Positions 32,789 to 41,536 of a DNA stretch of 64,000 nucleotides are shown here, in pieces. Origin of the DNA: JBAIYU01 sp036763085 (GTDB lineage: Bacteria > Bacillota > Negativicutes > DSM-1736 > Dendrosporobacteraceae). The DNA lies in the NCBI RefSeq assembly GCF_036763085.1, contig NZ_JBAIYU010000007.1, forward strand, positions 1 through 64,000, read 5' to 3'. Position 1 is the stretch's first letter, and every line of letters starts with the position of its first letter. The translations under genes were made by a program, and so were the position numbers. The notes below the pieces were generated by a model. It was not told the origin of the DNA and did no database searches. It saw nothing but the letters and a program-made list of their open reading frames with translations.

Positions 32789-34456
32789 ATGGATTATGTT
32801 CATGTATCAATAATAACCTCTGTTACTGGCACCGCTTCCATAGTTCTCGTCTATATTTATTTATATATACTGTATCGCCACCGGTACATGGGGATATGGG
32901 CCCTTGGCTGGCTAATCCTACTCTCACGGTATATAGTATTCGATTTAGGTATTCTTCCTTGGAAGCAGTCTATCTTAGGCTTGATCACATATCAATTTAT
33001 GATTATAATCAGTATCCTGCTTTTCGTGTGGGCTACGCATCTCTCTATAAATAAACGGCTTAGCAAATGGTGGGTATATGGAACTGGTCTCGTCTTTTTC
33101 CTAAGTATAGCGATAAACATGCTATGCCAACCGTTAATTTATAAATTATTGCTCCCTATCTATTTTGGCTGTTTTGTATGCATATGGATCGGCATAACTT
33201 TTATTCGTAATTCACAACTGCTAAAAATCGGTCGTCTAATTACTGGCTATGCTTTCATCTTGTGGAGTCTTCTAAATATAATTGCACCTGCCATACTTAG
33301 TGGTTCATGGATGCTTCTCTGGGCTCACTCTATTGGCGGTTTATTGCGCGTGTTCATAGCTGTTGGAACTCTAATAGTATACTTTGAAAATACTAGAACA
33401 GCTTTGGCAAATACGGAAACTAAATACCGTTTGCTAGCAGAAAATGCTGCCGACGTAATCTATTCGTATCAAATTTTAACTGAATCAAAAATCGAGTATA
33501 TCAGTCCATCAGTTTTGGAGATTACTGGTTATTCCCCCGAAGAATTTTATGCAGACAATACTTTAATTTGGACTTTAATACATCCTGATGATCATTTCTT
33601 GCTCGATAATTTTATCTACAATATCCCTAAATCGATTGAATCACCGCTGACGTTGCGGCTGGTTCGAAAAGACAAAACTACCTTATGGCTAGAACAAAAG
33701 TGTACTCCTATTTATAATGATAACAACGAGCTCATCGCACTACATGGTATTGCTCGTGATATTACAACCCGAAAGAACTTAGAAAAAATATCCTCAATGT
33801 TAGACCGTATGAATGTGGTAGGTAGCATGGCAGCAACTGTCGCTCATGAAATTAGAAATCCTTTGACTACCGTACGCGGCTACTTACAAGTAATGGGGAG
33901 AAGAGAAAAATACCAAACAGATAAAGAATTTTTTAAATTAATGATTGCAGAGATTGATAGAGCCAATTCAATTATCACCGAGTACCTTTCGTTGTCACGA
34001 GAAAAAAAAGCTAATTTAGAAATAAGATCGTTAAATATTATTATTGAATCACTATTCCCCTTAATCCAGGCAGATGCTAATTCTTCAAAAATATATGTAT
34101 CATCTAGCCTTACTGCTATTCCAGAATTATTACTAGACGAAAATGAAATTCGCCAATTGCTTTTAAATCTAGTACGTAATAGTATTGAAGCAATGCCAAA
34201 TGGGGGAAATTTAGCTATTCACACCTTCCAAGAAAATAGCAACATTGTATTATCTGTCAGTGACCAGGGATCGGGAATACCATCTTATATACTTGAAAAC
34301 ATTGGTACACCCTTTATTACTACAAAAGACACAGGTACGGGCTTAGGCCTTCCAATATGCTATCAAATAGCCAGCAGGCACAATGCCAAAATTAAAATTA
34401 GTACCCACCATGGCGGCACTACATTTTTTATTTATTTTAGTCCTCCATTATTATAG
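32789..34456 (+). CDS. Membrane sensor histidine kinase with PAS domain
   Basis: 555 aa. Seven to eight membrane helices (1-205), PAS domain (about 215-330, YRLLAENAADVIYSYQ), HisKA with MAATVAHEIRNPLTTVRGY (phospho-His), and HATPase with LLNLVRNSIEAMPNGG, DQGSGIP and TGTGLGLPI. This matches KinB-like sporulation kinases feeding a phosphorelay. No response regulator gene is nearby, so it is an orphan kinase. AGGAG site and ATG clear; own terminator. Confidence 0.93.
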   Translation: MDYVHVSIITSVTGTASIVLVYIYLYILYRHRYMGIWALGWLILLSRYIVFDLGILPWKQSILGLITYQFMIIISILLFVWATHLSINKRLSKWWVYGTGLVFFLSIAINMLCQPLIYKLLLPIYFGCFVCIWIGITFIRNSQLLKIGRLITGYAFILWSLLNIIAPAILSGSWMLLWAHSIGGLLRVFIAVGTLIVYFENTRTALANTETKYRLLAENAADVIYSYQILTESKIEYISPSVLEITGYSPEEFYADNTLIWTLIHPDDHFLLDNFIYNIPKSIESPLTLRLVRKDKTTLWLEQKCTPIYNDNNELIALHGIARDITTRKNLEKISSMLDRMNVVGSMAATVAHEIRNPLTTVRGYLQVMGRREKYQTDKEFFKLMIAEIDRANSIITEYLSLSREKKANLEIRSLNIIIESLFPLIQADANSSKIYVSSSLTAIPELLLDENEIRQLLLNLVRNSIEAMPNGGNLAIHTFQENSNIVLSVSDQGSGIPSYILENIGTPFITTKDTGTGLGLPICYQIASRHNAKIKISTHHGGTTFFIYFSPPLL

Positions 34457-34468
34457 ATTATAAAATAG

Positions 34469-34518
34469 AAAACGCCCTTTTTCAGTGAGTAAAGCACTCC
34501 TAAAAAAGGGCGTTTTTC
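34469..34518 (+). terminator. Terminator of the histidine kinase gene
   Basis: AAAACGCCCTTTTT / AAAAAGGGCGTTTT stem with a 21-base loop and T tail. Confidence 0.85.
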
Positions 34519-34585
34519 TTCTATTTACACTCTAATTCCTTCTTATATCATAGGAACCATCCCCACTGATAACTAATGACAACTT

Positions 34586-35482
34586 TTAATCTCTAAGGTA
34601 ATTAACACCAACAATTCCAGCGATAATTACGCAAGCGCCAATTGCATGGTAATAATGGAAAGGTTCGTTCAATATGACAATCCCTGCTAATACCGTAATA
34701 AGTGTTGCTAAATTACTAAAAACACTCATTTGAGATGCTTGTAATTGTGATAGCGCATAATTAGAAAGATAAGACGTCCCTAGCGATGATAATATACCTA
34801 AATAAAGCATAGCAATTACAAAGTTTAAATGGGTAAAGGGCTGCATAAATAAATTAATAGTACCGTTTAACATATGACTTATGATTGCTAGACCGTTAAA
34901 TGTTATTAGCCCAAAGAGAGTCATAATATAAGTGATTGTCAGCAACGAATAACACTTTGTTAAATTTCTGGCAAAAACGTTGTATAGTGCAGCTGAAACA
35001 GCTGAAAGCAAAACCAACCCATTGCCGAGTAGACTTATACTTTTATCCCCAATTCCATTCATGTATAAGATGTAAATTATACCAAGCACCGATAACATGA
35101 CGGCAATTTTTTGACCATATGTAGTTTTTTCTCTCAAGATTAAGCTTGCCAAAACCAGTGTGAAGATTGGAACTGACGCATGGACAATTCCAGCTTCTGA
35201 TGATGACGTGTGAACTAACCCAAATACTTGAAACGCAAAAAAGAGGGTTGGATAAAGAATCGCTAAACAGGCGATTTTTATTATATCTTTAGTTGGTAAA
35301 TTTATAGTTTCCTTTTTAAACAACAATAGCACTGAGGCAGCAATCCATGCAATAGTAAACCGATGTGCTAATGCATCAAATGGCGTAGCAATTGTTAATG
35401 CCATTTTTACAAACATAAATGATAGTCCGACTATCATTGCATAGAGCGTTGCTGCAATATATGCTTTTCTTTTTTCGACCAT
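34586..35482 (-). CDS. EamA/DMT family transporter
   Basis: 298 aa from the ATG at 35482 (AAGGA eight bases upstream). Ten membrane helices in two EamA repeats; FMFVKMALTIATPFDALAHRF and the second-half LGTSYLSNYALSQLQASQMSVFSNL are typical. Exporter of amino acids or metabolites; substrate unknown. Confidence 0.9.
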   Translation of the reverse strand: MVEKRKAYIAATLYAMIVGLSFMFVKMALTIATPFDALAHRFTIAWIAASVLLLFKKETINLPTKDIIKIACLAILYPTLFFAFQVFGLVHTSSSEAGIVHASVPIFTLVLASLILREKTTYGQKIAVMLSVLGIIYILYMNGIGDKSISLLGNGLVLLSAVSAALYNVFARNLTKCYSLLTITYIMTLFGLITFNGLAIISHMLNGTINLFMQPFTHLNFVIAMLYLGILSSLGTSYLSNYALSQLQASQMSVFSNLATLITVLAGIVILNEPFHYYHAIGACVIIAGIVGVNYLRD

Positions 35483-35683
35483 GCTTATCATCCTTGCCTC
35501 AGCAGCATACTCATCCTACAAGAAGAGCTAATTTAACTATATATAATTTATGATACTTTGGCAATAATCACAACTTGCCGTCCCTGTGCTTCCGATTATG
35601 CTTTGGGAAATATATATTGAGATTTTGGAGAAGATAAAAAGCAATGAGATTAAAGTTTCAATTTTTCTAAGGAGCGTTCATAA

Positions 35684-36238
35684 TTGGATAATGAAGAAAT
35701 TGCAAATCGAACCCTTGATTTGACCCTAGAAATCACCCGCCTTAACATATATGAATGGAGATACCTTGACCTTTTTACTTGGCAGTGGTGGCTTTTGCTA
35801 ACAGTATTCATTATCCCCTGGATTGTTTTTATAAAAATGGTCGATAAGAAATATTTACCCGAAACAATGCTATTAGGCACATGGGTGATAATTATTTCTG
35901 AAACATTTGATCATATCGGCTATGAACTCGGCATGTGGACATATTTAGTTGAGATTTTTCCACTATTCCCGCGATTTGAAGAGGTAAACTTTTCCGTTTT
36001 GCCAGTTACTTATATGCTTATCTACCAAAAGTATCGGGATTGGAAAAAATATATACAAGCAATAGCAATTGCTGCAGGTATATTTACTTGGATTTGTGAA
36101 CCCATACTGATTTGGCTGAACCTTTACGTTCCGCTAAATTGGAACCCTAGTTACGGCTTTCCAATTTACATAGCAATCGGACTAATTACCAAATGGGGAA
36201 CCCAAAAGATTTATAGTTTAGCTAAAGCCAAGGATTGA
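35684..36238 (+). CDS. CBO0543-type integral membrane protein
   Basis: 184 aa from a TTG nine bases after AAGGAG. Soluble N-terminus (about 35 residues) then four to five membrane segments with the family flavour (WQWWLLLTVFIIPWIVFIK, TFDHIGYELGMWTYLVEIFP, YGFPIYIAIGLI). Third CBO0543-type gene of the window. Confidence 0.68.
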   Translation: MDNEEIANRTLDLTLEITRLNIYEWRYLDLFTWQWWLLLTVFIIPWIVFIKMVDKKYLPETMLLGTWVIIISETFDHIGYELGMWTYLVEIFPLFPRFEEVNFSVLPVTYMLIYQKYRDWKKYIQAIAIAAGIFTWICEPILIWLNLYVPLNWNPSYGFPIYIAIGLITKWGTQKIYSLAKAKD

Positions 36239-36276
36239 TTATGGAACTTCTCCTATGGTATTCAACAACTAAATAA

Positions 36277-37464
36277 TCAACCAATAAGCTTTCCCTTAAT
36301 GGGTATTGTCAACGGAATAGCAAGTAATACAACTAATGCTACCAGTATTACAGAAGTATTGATGCCAACAATATCACTTACAGCTCCATACACCCAAGGT
36401 GAAACTGCACCTGAAGCAATTGTTGCTGTATAAAATACCGCAAAAGCCTGCTTTCTGTTTTCTTCAGATACCAATTCAGGAACGCTGCCATAAAGTACTG
36501 AAGAAGTACCATTTAATGCTACTCCGAGAAATAACGAAAGTATGATATCAGTATGTAATGAAAAGCTAAGCATACCTACTATGCAGAGTGCTGTGAGAAT
36601 TTCCGTAATGATTACAGACCAGATTATCCCAACTTTTGCAGCCAGCATACCGCATATAAATTTGCCCATTGCGCCCCCTGCAAATATAAGAGAAAGCGCT
36701 AAACCGATTGTAGTCACCCCAGCCCCTTTTTCTTGAAGTACAAAAGGGAAAAAAGTTAAGAACCCCATTCTTGTGCTGCTGTCAATCATTCCGATCATTA
36801 GCAAAGCCCAAAAGCCTTTGCTTGCTTTCCACGAGACTAAGCTGATTGCTCGTTTTACGCTTTTTTGCTGCTCATTTTGAAATATTATATTTTTACTGCT
36901 TTTATAAAGAATAATTGCTGCTACTATACCTACTAGACCTATTACCTGACTCGCGGCCTGCCAGCTATACTGACTTATTATTAAAGAAGCTCCCGCAGGC
37001 AAAAGCAGTTTACCTATATCGCCTGCTACATTAAAAGTACTCAGCGCAACTCTTCGCGAAATATTATCAGTATACGCGTTTGAAATTAGCGACGAAGATA
37101 ATGGATGCTGTACACTTGAGCCTAATCCACCTGCAATAAGTAGGAAACCTAAAACTACCGGCGATGGCGCCCAGCCATACAGGTATACGGCAATACTTGT
37201 AAGTACTGTTCCAAGTAACAACAGCCGAATTTCGCCTATTCGATAAGCAAGATAACTCGACGGCACTTGGAAACAGGCCATAGTACCTGAAAAAAGGGTT
37301 TTCAAAAAACCGATTTCCGTGAATGTCAGCAAAAACTGTGATTGCCAAATTGGAAAAAAGACGTATAGCATATCCGTAAATCCATCATGAATTAAATGTG
37401 CCAATCCTCCAGTTAAGAGTGCTTTAGTGTGAATTTTCTTGGTGCCGGCTGAAATTTTACCCAC
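36277..37464 (-). CDS. MFS transporter
   Basis: 395 aa, twelve membrane helices, GTG start eleven bases after GGAGGG. HLIHDGFTDMLYVFFPIWQ and SSVQHPLSSSLISNAY resemble the Fsr-like fosmidomycin-resistance branch of the major facilitator superfamily. Nineteen bases separate it from the upstream LysR gene; the two are probably one operon. Substrate unknown. Confidence 0.88.
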   Translation of the reverse strand: MGKISAGTKKIHTKALLTGGLAHLIHDGFTDMLYVFFPIWQSQFLLTFTEIGFLKTLFSGTMACFQVPSSYLAYRIGEIRLLLLGTVLTSIAVYLYGWAPSPVVLGFLLIAGGLGSSVQHPLSSSLISNAYTDNISRRVALSTFNVAGDIGKLLLPAGASLIISQYSWQAASQVIGLVGIVAAIILYKSSKNIIFQNEQQKSVKRAISLVSWKASKGFWALLMIGMIDSSTRMGFLTFFPFVLQEKGAGVTTIGLALSLIFAGGAMGKFICGMLAAKVGIIWSVIITEILTALCIVGMLSFSLHTDIILSLFLGVALNGTSSVLYGSVPELVSEENRKQAFAVFYTATIASGAVSPWVYGAVSDIVGINTSVILVALVVLLAIPLTIPIKGKLIG

Positions 37465-37483
37465 CAGCCAAATTTCCCTCCCT

Positions 37484-38377
37484 TTATAGCGACTGTAAAT
37501 AGCCTAACAACGAACTTTTAAGATTTGCGCGCACAGCAATCATTGTTAATAGTGTTTGCGTTGCATTTGTAAATCTTTTTTCTTTATGGAAAATAACCGA
37601 AAATACGCTTTTAAGTTTCGGTACCTCCTTAAACTCAACTAATGTACCATCATTTAGGCTGTCTCTAACCAATACTTCTGGCAATATGCCAACTCCCAAT
37701 CCGTTTATCACAGCCTGCCTGATTGCTTCGGAATCGCTGTATTCCAGAACTGGTCTTATACCATTTTCCCGAAGTATTTCATCATATATCTTTCGATAAA
37801 TACTGCCTTGCTTTAATGCAATAAATGGGTGCCGCCAAACGTCATTTCCATATTTCTCAACGAGATAAGGGCATGCAACCCACACTAGATTTTGTAACGC
37901 AACATTAAATTGCAGAATTCTATTATGGATAATTTCATCATGTACCATTGCAAAATCAAAACTATTATCCAATATACCTTTAACCGTAATCGGTAAATCA
38001 AAACAATGTTCAATACTTACTGCAATATTAGGCAGCTTTTGCTGGAACTCTTGAAGAATAGGTGACAGTGTATGTGCCGCCACTGCCGTCCCGAGACCTA
38101 TTCTGACAGTTTTATCATATGTTAATTCTTGCAATGCTGCTTGGGCTTCTCTATGAATTGTCAGCAATCTTTCTGCATAGCTGATTAGACATTTTCCTGC
38201 TTCGGTTATATATAATTTTTTGCCTACTCTTTCAAAAAGCAAAACTCCAAAATGTTCTTCCAATGCTCTGATTTGAGCAGTTACAGTAGGTTGACTAAAA
38301 TTAATTTCTTGTGCAGATTGTGTGATGTTCTCAGTTTTTGCAACAGAAAGAAAAGTTTTTAATAAACGCAAATCCAT
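37484..38377 (-). CDS. LysR-family transcriptional regulator
   Basis: 297 aa from the ATG at 38377 (AGGA upstream). N-terminal HTH (LRLLKTFLSVAKTENITQSAQ and INFSQPTVTAQIRALEEHFG), then a LysR substrate-binding domain. Directly upstream of the MFS gene on the same strand and likely its regulator. The effector is unknown. Confidence 0.93.
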   Translation of the reverse strand: MDLRLLKTFLSVAKTENITQSAQEINFSQPTVTAQIRALEEHFGVLLFERVGKKLYITEAGKCLISYAERLLTIHREAQAALQELTYDKTVRIGLGTAVAAHTLSPILQEFQQKLPNIAVSIEHCFDLPITVKGILDNSFDFAMVHDEIIHNRILQFNVALQNLVWVACPYLVEKYGNDVWRHPFIALKQGSIYRKIYDEILRENGIRPVLEYSDSEAIRQAVINGLGVGILPEVLVRDSLNDGTLVEFKEVPKLKSVFSVIFHKEKRFTNATQTLLTMIAVRANLKSSLLGYLQSL

Positions 38378-38650
38378 TTTTAACACATCCTACGATTACT
38401 TTTCTTAATTGTAGGACATTCTCCATTGCCTGACAATTAATTAGGCTGTCTCATCTCCATATTTCTGTTGCTTTCATTTTACCTTTCTTGTTTAAAAAAA
38501 TGAAATTTAATATATACATTGACTTAATAGGATTTTCCTATTAGCGTACCTCCAATAGCAGCACTTCTACACTCTAAAATCCTTAATATCTACATCTTCT
38601 AGTTGTGGCGAACGCACAACATACATGTAGCATCAAAATTATTTAAAACA

Positions 38651-38690
38651 CAAAAACGGCAAGGCTCAGAATTTCTGAAGCCTTGCCGTT
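38651..38690 (-). terminator. Terminator of tRNA-Arg(CCT)
   Basis: AACGGCAAGGCT / AGCCTTGCCGTT stem followed on the minus strand by TTTTTG, 13 bp after the tRNA. Confidence 0.85.
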
Positions 38691-38703
38691 ACTATATTCT
38701 TCT

Positions 38704-38780
38704 TGGTGCGCCTGGGAGGACTCGAACCACCGACCAACGGTTTAGGAAACCGCTGCTCTATCCACCTGAGCTACAGACGC
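38704..38780 (-). tRNA. tRNA-Arg (anticodon CCT)
   Basis: 77-nt cloverleaf: GCGTCTG acceptor paired with CAGGCGC, D-loop AGCTCAGGTGG, T-loop GGTTCGAGTCC, encoded CCA. Anticodon loop TTCCTAA gives CCT, decoding AGG. Confidence 0.97.
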
Positions 38781-38843
38781 ATACTACGCATTAGTATAAT
38801 TAGTGGCATTTTATGCTCTGGGATAGTCCATATAACGCTAATT

Positions 38844-38872
38844 AGTATAGCATTTTAGCGGCAATATGTCAA
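38844..38872 (-). promoter_or_regulatory. Promoter of tRNA-Arg(CCT)
   Basis: TTGACA, exactly 17 bp, TATACT on the minus strand, about 64 bp upstream of the tRNA. Confidence 0.8.
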
Positions 38873-38909
38873 TGTAACGTCAATTCTTGCTAGACAAATG
38901 CAGACATTG

Positions 38910-39458
38910 CTACTTCTCATCCCGAGTATCTGACTGGCATTTATTAATAACATCCGGCTTTGCGCCAGTTGTAGTACGAATTGTGGCATTGATATCTGCT
39001 AAAAACCTGTTGATTAATTCTAATTCATTTTGACTATATACACTAAAAAATTTCCTTAGAACTTCTTTCGCCTCCTGATGCAAGATTACATGAAGCTCAA
39101 AAACTTTTCTCCCCTGAGTCGTTAACCGATAATAGACTTCTTTCTGGTTATTCGGCAGTTGATAAGCCTCAATCATATTCTTTTTTATCAATTTAGTGGT
39201 GATTTTGGAAATACCACCTTTGGTTATATTTAGTTTTTGGGCGATAGCCGTTGTATTAGGCATCTCGTTGCGTTCAATACAATCAATTACATGACATTCT
39301 ACTAAAGAAATACCAACATTACGCAGTTCTTCATGCCCCTGCTCCAATAGGGCGTTTTCTAGAACTTGCTTTTCATATTCTTCAAGATCACTAAGCTGAT
39401 GTGTAAAGACTTCAAGCTCGTTAATTAAATTTTGAATTTTTTTCTCTCTGTTTTGCAT
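38910..39458 (-). CDS. MarR-family transcriptional regulator
   Basis: 182 aa. Winged helix: TTAIAQKLNITKGGISKITTKLIKKNMIE and LTTQGRKVFELH wing/helix as in MarR proteins; N-terminal and C-terminal helices for dimerisation. Divergent from the cyclase gene at 39643; palindromic GTTTCC/GGAAAC sites lie between. Probable repressor of that gene, maybe responsive to an aromatic ligand (inference). Confidence 0.88.
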   Translation of the reverse strand: MQNREKKIQNLINELEVFTHQLSDLEEYEKQVLENALLEQGHEELRNVGISLVECHVIDCIERNEMPNTTAIAQKLNITKGGISKITTKLIKKNMIEAYQLPNNQKEVYYRLTTQGRKVFELHVILHQEAKEVLRKFFSVYSQNELELINRFLADINATIRTTTGAKPDVINKCQSDTRDEK

Positions 39459-39543
39459 ATAAACAACCCAACTTTTATAATATGTAATTCTTATTTAGAA
39501 ACATTTTTCATTATACAACATGTACATATACAAAGCCAAGTAT

Positions 39544-39616
39544 GTTTCCATGTTAACAAATTTATAGTTGACACGGAAACAATATTCCCATATAATAAAA
39601 TTGTTTCCACGGAAAC
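39544..39616 (+). promoter_or_regulatory. Promoter and palindromic operator of the cyclase-family gene
   Basis: Perfect sigma-A promoter: TTGACA (39568), 17 bp, TATAAT (39591). GTTTCC-AC-GGAAAC (39603-39616) is a perfect inverted repeat right at the predicted start, and two more half-sites (GTTTCC 39544, GGAAAC 39575) lie further upstream and within the spacer. A repressor bound here would block a very strong promoter; MarR (38910) is the obvious candidate. Confidence 0.78.
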
Positions 39617-39642
39617 CATGATATTGTAAGGAGCGTTGCGTA

Positions 39643-40224
39643 ATGAAAATTGATCTGACAGTTACTGTTACCGAAGAAGTTAGAAAGTTAATGGCAGAGT
39701 TTACTGCTGCTGCTCAAATCCCCCCCTATGTCCAATTCGGACATCTCGGAACTCACTTCGACGTTATGGATAAAACATTCCCGCTCGATAATACCGAAAG
39801 AAGAGGAGTGCTGTTTGATGTCAGCCACGTGAAAGAAAGAGAAATTGAGGCAGGCGATATAAATATGGACAAAATCACTGAAAACGATTTTGTTATTTTT
39901 TATACTGGGTGCCTAGAAGAAAACAAGTTTGGAACTCCTGAATATCTCCAAACCCAGCTCGAATTGTCTAATGCGCTAATAACTGCTCTTTTAAATAAAA
40001 AAGTAAGCATGATTGGTATTGACTTTCCTGGTATTCGTAAACCTGCCGAACATCCTCAGGCTGATCAGTATTGTGCCGATCACGGGGTCTTTGTAATTGA
40101 AAATCTGGCAAATCTGGATACATTGCTTACAGCGACTAAAGGCCAGCCATTTTTAGTGCATACTTACCCCGTAAATTACGGAGGACTTACAGGGCTCCCT
40201 TGCCGGGTTGTTGCCGAAGTTTAA
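39643..40224 (+). CDS. Cyclase-family (kynurenine formamidase-like) hydrolase
   Basis: 193 aa. HLGTHFDVMDKTF contains the HxGTHxD metal motif of the cyclase/formamidase family; IGIDFPGIRKPAEH and FVIENLANLDTLL follow the family core. Zinc- or manganese-dependent amidohydrolase; actual substrate unknown. AAGGAG and ATG clear. Expression under the palindromic operator. Confidence 0.8.
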   Translation: MKIDLTVTVTEEVRKLMAEFTAAAQIPPYVQFGHLGTHFDVMDKTFPLDNTERRGVLFDVSHVKEREIEAGDINMDKITENDFVIFYTGCLEENKFGTPEYLQTQLELSNALITALLNKKVSMIGIDFPGIRKPAEHPQADQYCADHGVFVIENLANLDTLLTATKGQPFLVHTYPVNYGGLTGLPCRVVAEV

Positions 40225-40285
40225 GACAACGGGTCAGACAGATAAACCATATAGACTAGAATCTCCGCTATCTGAATGTTGTTCT

Positions 40286-40325
40286 CCAGAACCCGCCAAG
40301 TCGAACTGTATGTTCTGGGCTTTTA
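40286..40325 (+). terminator. Terminator of the cyclase-family gene
   Basis: CCAGAAC / GTTCTGG stem with a 19-base loop and TTTT close after; 61 bp after the stop. Confidence 0.55.
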
Positions 40326-40555
40326 GTCATATTTCTTACGAAGTTCTCGTTATCCATCTAGTTAATAGTTAATCGGGCACTGCGTCATGAAACACGAAAA
40401 AAAGCGCGGGCTTTGGTTTTTAATTCTGCTGTCAGCAGGTCAAGCGTGCCTCCTGATAAACTAATTTCTTTATAAAAGGATGGACATAAAGCATCGCCTG
40501 ATGAAAAGAAAGATAAGTAAAGCTGGACAGATAGACCAGATTTTTTGTTGTCTGA
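40326..40555. other. Intergenic, mostly unassigned
   Basis: 230 bp with one weak hairpin (AAAGC-GCGG-GCTTT near 40400, followed by T's) and no convincing ORF. It precedes the toxin-antitoxin locus. Confidence 0.4.
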
Positions 40556-40710
40556 TTGCATATTTTATAATCTATGGGTATAATATAAGAAAAGGACTGA
40601 CGTGTTGGTAGCACGCCAGCCCAGCAAGTTGTTTAACCGAACGGTTAGCCTCGGTTTTGAGTTATAAGAAACAACCGCAATCCTCAGCTAGGGGCGGTTA
40701 TTTCTTTTTT
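40556..40710 (+). ncRNA. Candidate type I antitoxin RNA with its promoter
   Basis: TTGCAT (40556), 17 bp, TATAAT (40579) form a good promoter; transcription from about 40591 would end at the AACCGC...GCGGTT hairpin followed by TTTCTTTTTT at about 40710. The RNA (about 120 nt) overlaps the 3' end of the convergent toxin ORF, as with RatA opposite TxpA. Its 5' half contains CAAGTTGTT and CGGTTAGCC, both also present in the toxin mRNA leader. Confidence 0.65.
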
Positions 40711-40778
40711 ATGATCAAAACAACGAGTGTTGCAAATGCAATCATAAGATACATTGCCTCAAACATTGAAATCATCAT
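40698..40778 (-). CDS. Holin-like type I toxin peptide
   Basis: 26 aa on the minus strand, ATG at 40778 preceded by AAGGGGGG. Sequence MMISMFEAMYLMIAFATLVV plus LIIKKK: short acidic/polar start, one membrane helix and a lysine tail, the exact pattern of Hol_Tox family putative holin-like toxins. It would insert into the membrane; the convergent RNA at 40591-40710 should silence it. TATAAT on the minus strand near 40840 could be its promoter. Confidence 0.78.
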   Translation of the reverse strand: MMISMFEAMYLMIAFATLVVLIIKKK

Positions 40779-40895
40779 ACCACCCCCCTTCTATAAGGGA
40801 ATGGCTAACCGCTCCTCAACAACTTGTATAAATATTATAGCATTTATTTCCAAACTTAAAAGAAAATCTTGTCCCAAACTTAATTGCCAATTCAG

Positions 40896-40921
40896 GCCAC
40901 CTTTCAAACAGGTGGTTTTTT
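40896..40921 (+). terminator. Terminator of unknown transcript
   Basis: CCACCT / AGGTGG stem with TTCAAAC loop and T6. No plus-strand gene precedes it, so it may end a small RNA starting near 40830. Confidence 0.55.
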
Positions 40922-41100
40922 ATTTCCGCTATATTCATATGCAGCGTAATCACAACAGAGATATAGCTGTCGCTCTAGCAACACAGCCTGAGCAATTTCT
41001 CCCAACCCGACCGCTCATGAGACCAACTTCATCAAGAATATCCACAAAACAATTTGGACGAGTTTTTGTCACGCTTATGTAGAACTCTATGAATAACAAA

Positions 41101-41131
41101 AAAGGCTTTACGATCATGATCGTAAAGCCTT
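41101..41131 (-). terminator. Terminator of tRNA-Arg(ACG)
   Basis: AAGGCTTTACGATCATGATC continues as a perfect palindrome to 41131; T6 follows on the minus strand. Confidence 0.88.
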
Positions 41132-41141
41132 CAATTTCAAA

Positions 41142-41218
41142 TGGCGACCCCGGCAGGATTCGAACCTGCGACCTTTTGATTCGTAGTCAAACGCTCTATC
41201 CAGCTGAGCTACGGAGTC
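41142..41218 (-). tRNA. tRNA-Arg (anticodon ACG)
   Basis: 77-nt cloverleaf with GACTCCG acceptor, D-loop AGCTCAGCTGG, T-loop GGTTCGAATCC and encoded CCA. Anticodon loop CTACGAA gives ACG, the substrate of TadA (9636), decoding CGU/CGC/CGA. Confidence 0.97.
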
Positions 41219-41252
41219 ATATTGCAGCGACTGATCGCTGCCAACAAAAGAT

Positions 41253-41281
41253 ATCTTATCATATCTAAAATTAGCAGTCAA
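41253..41281 (-). promoter_or_regulatory. Promoter of tRNA-Arg(ACG)
   Basis: TTGACT, 17 bp, TAAGAT on the minus strand about 35 bp upstream of the tRNA; a GCAGCGA/TCGCTGC hairpin lies between. Confidence 0.6.
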
Positions 41282-41365
41282 GCTATTTTTTCCCTAACCC
41301 AGAAATTCTCATCTTGATTACTATTGTATGTCCCATTTATATTCTCAAAGATAGCTACCAGTAAT

Positions 41366-41486
41366 TTATCCACAACCCAAACAAATACGATTTATAGTTT
41401 TCCACATACATATTACCAGCTATTTTCTGGTTTTGTACGACCTTTATCCACAATTATTAGTATTTTGTGGATAAAAATGTGGATAA
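41366..41486. promoter_or_regulatory. Cluster of DnaA boxes
   Basis: Four perfect TTATCCACA boxes: plus at 41366 and 41444, minus at 41466 and 41478 (12 bp apart); plus TTTTCCACA at 41398 with one mismatch. All within 121 AT-rich bases between tRNA-Arg and a GGDEF gene. No dnaA or dnaN is present nearby and gene orientation does not switch here, so this is more likely a DnaA-titrating or regulatory cluster than oriC. Confidence 0.75.
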
Positions 41487-41500
41487 GTTGATAATTATGT

Positions 41501-41536
41501 GAAAAACCCAGTCCTTGAATTCAGAACTGGGTTTTA
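41501..41536 (-). terminator. Terminator overlapping the GGDEF stop codon
   Basis: AAAACCCAGT / ACTGGGTTTT stem with a 13-base loop; the stop at 41534-41536 is inside the stem. It also separates the DnaA boxes from the gene. Confidence 0.8.

Noticed and set aside
40922..41080. Possible 40-aa minus-strand ORF with two Cys before a tRNA terminator
   Set aside because: It begins with GTG without a ribosome site, follows directly on the tRNA-Arg terminator and has no recognisable homologue; probably chance or a remnant.
41366..41486. Chromosomal replication origin oriC
   Set aside because: DnaA boxes are plentiful, but there is no dnaA/dnaN/rpmH nearby and the genes on both sides are mostly on the minus strand, without the switch expected at an origin.
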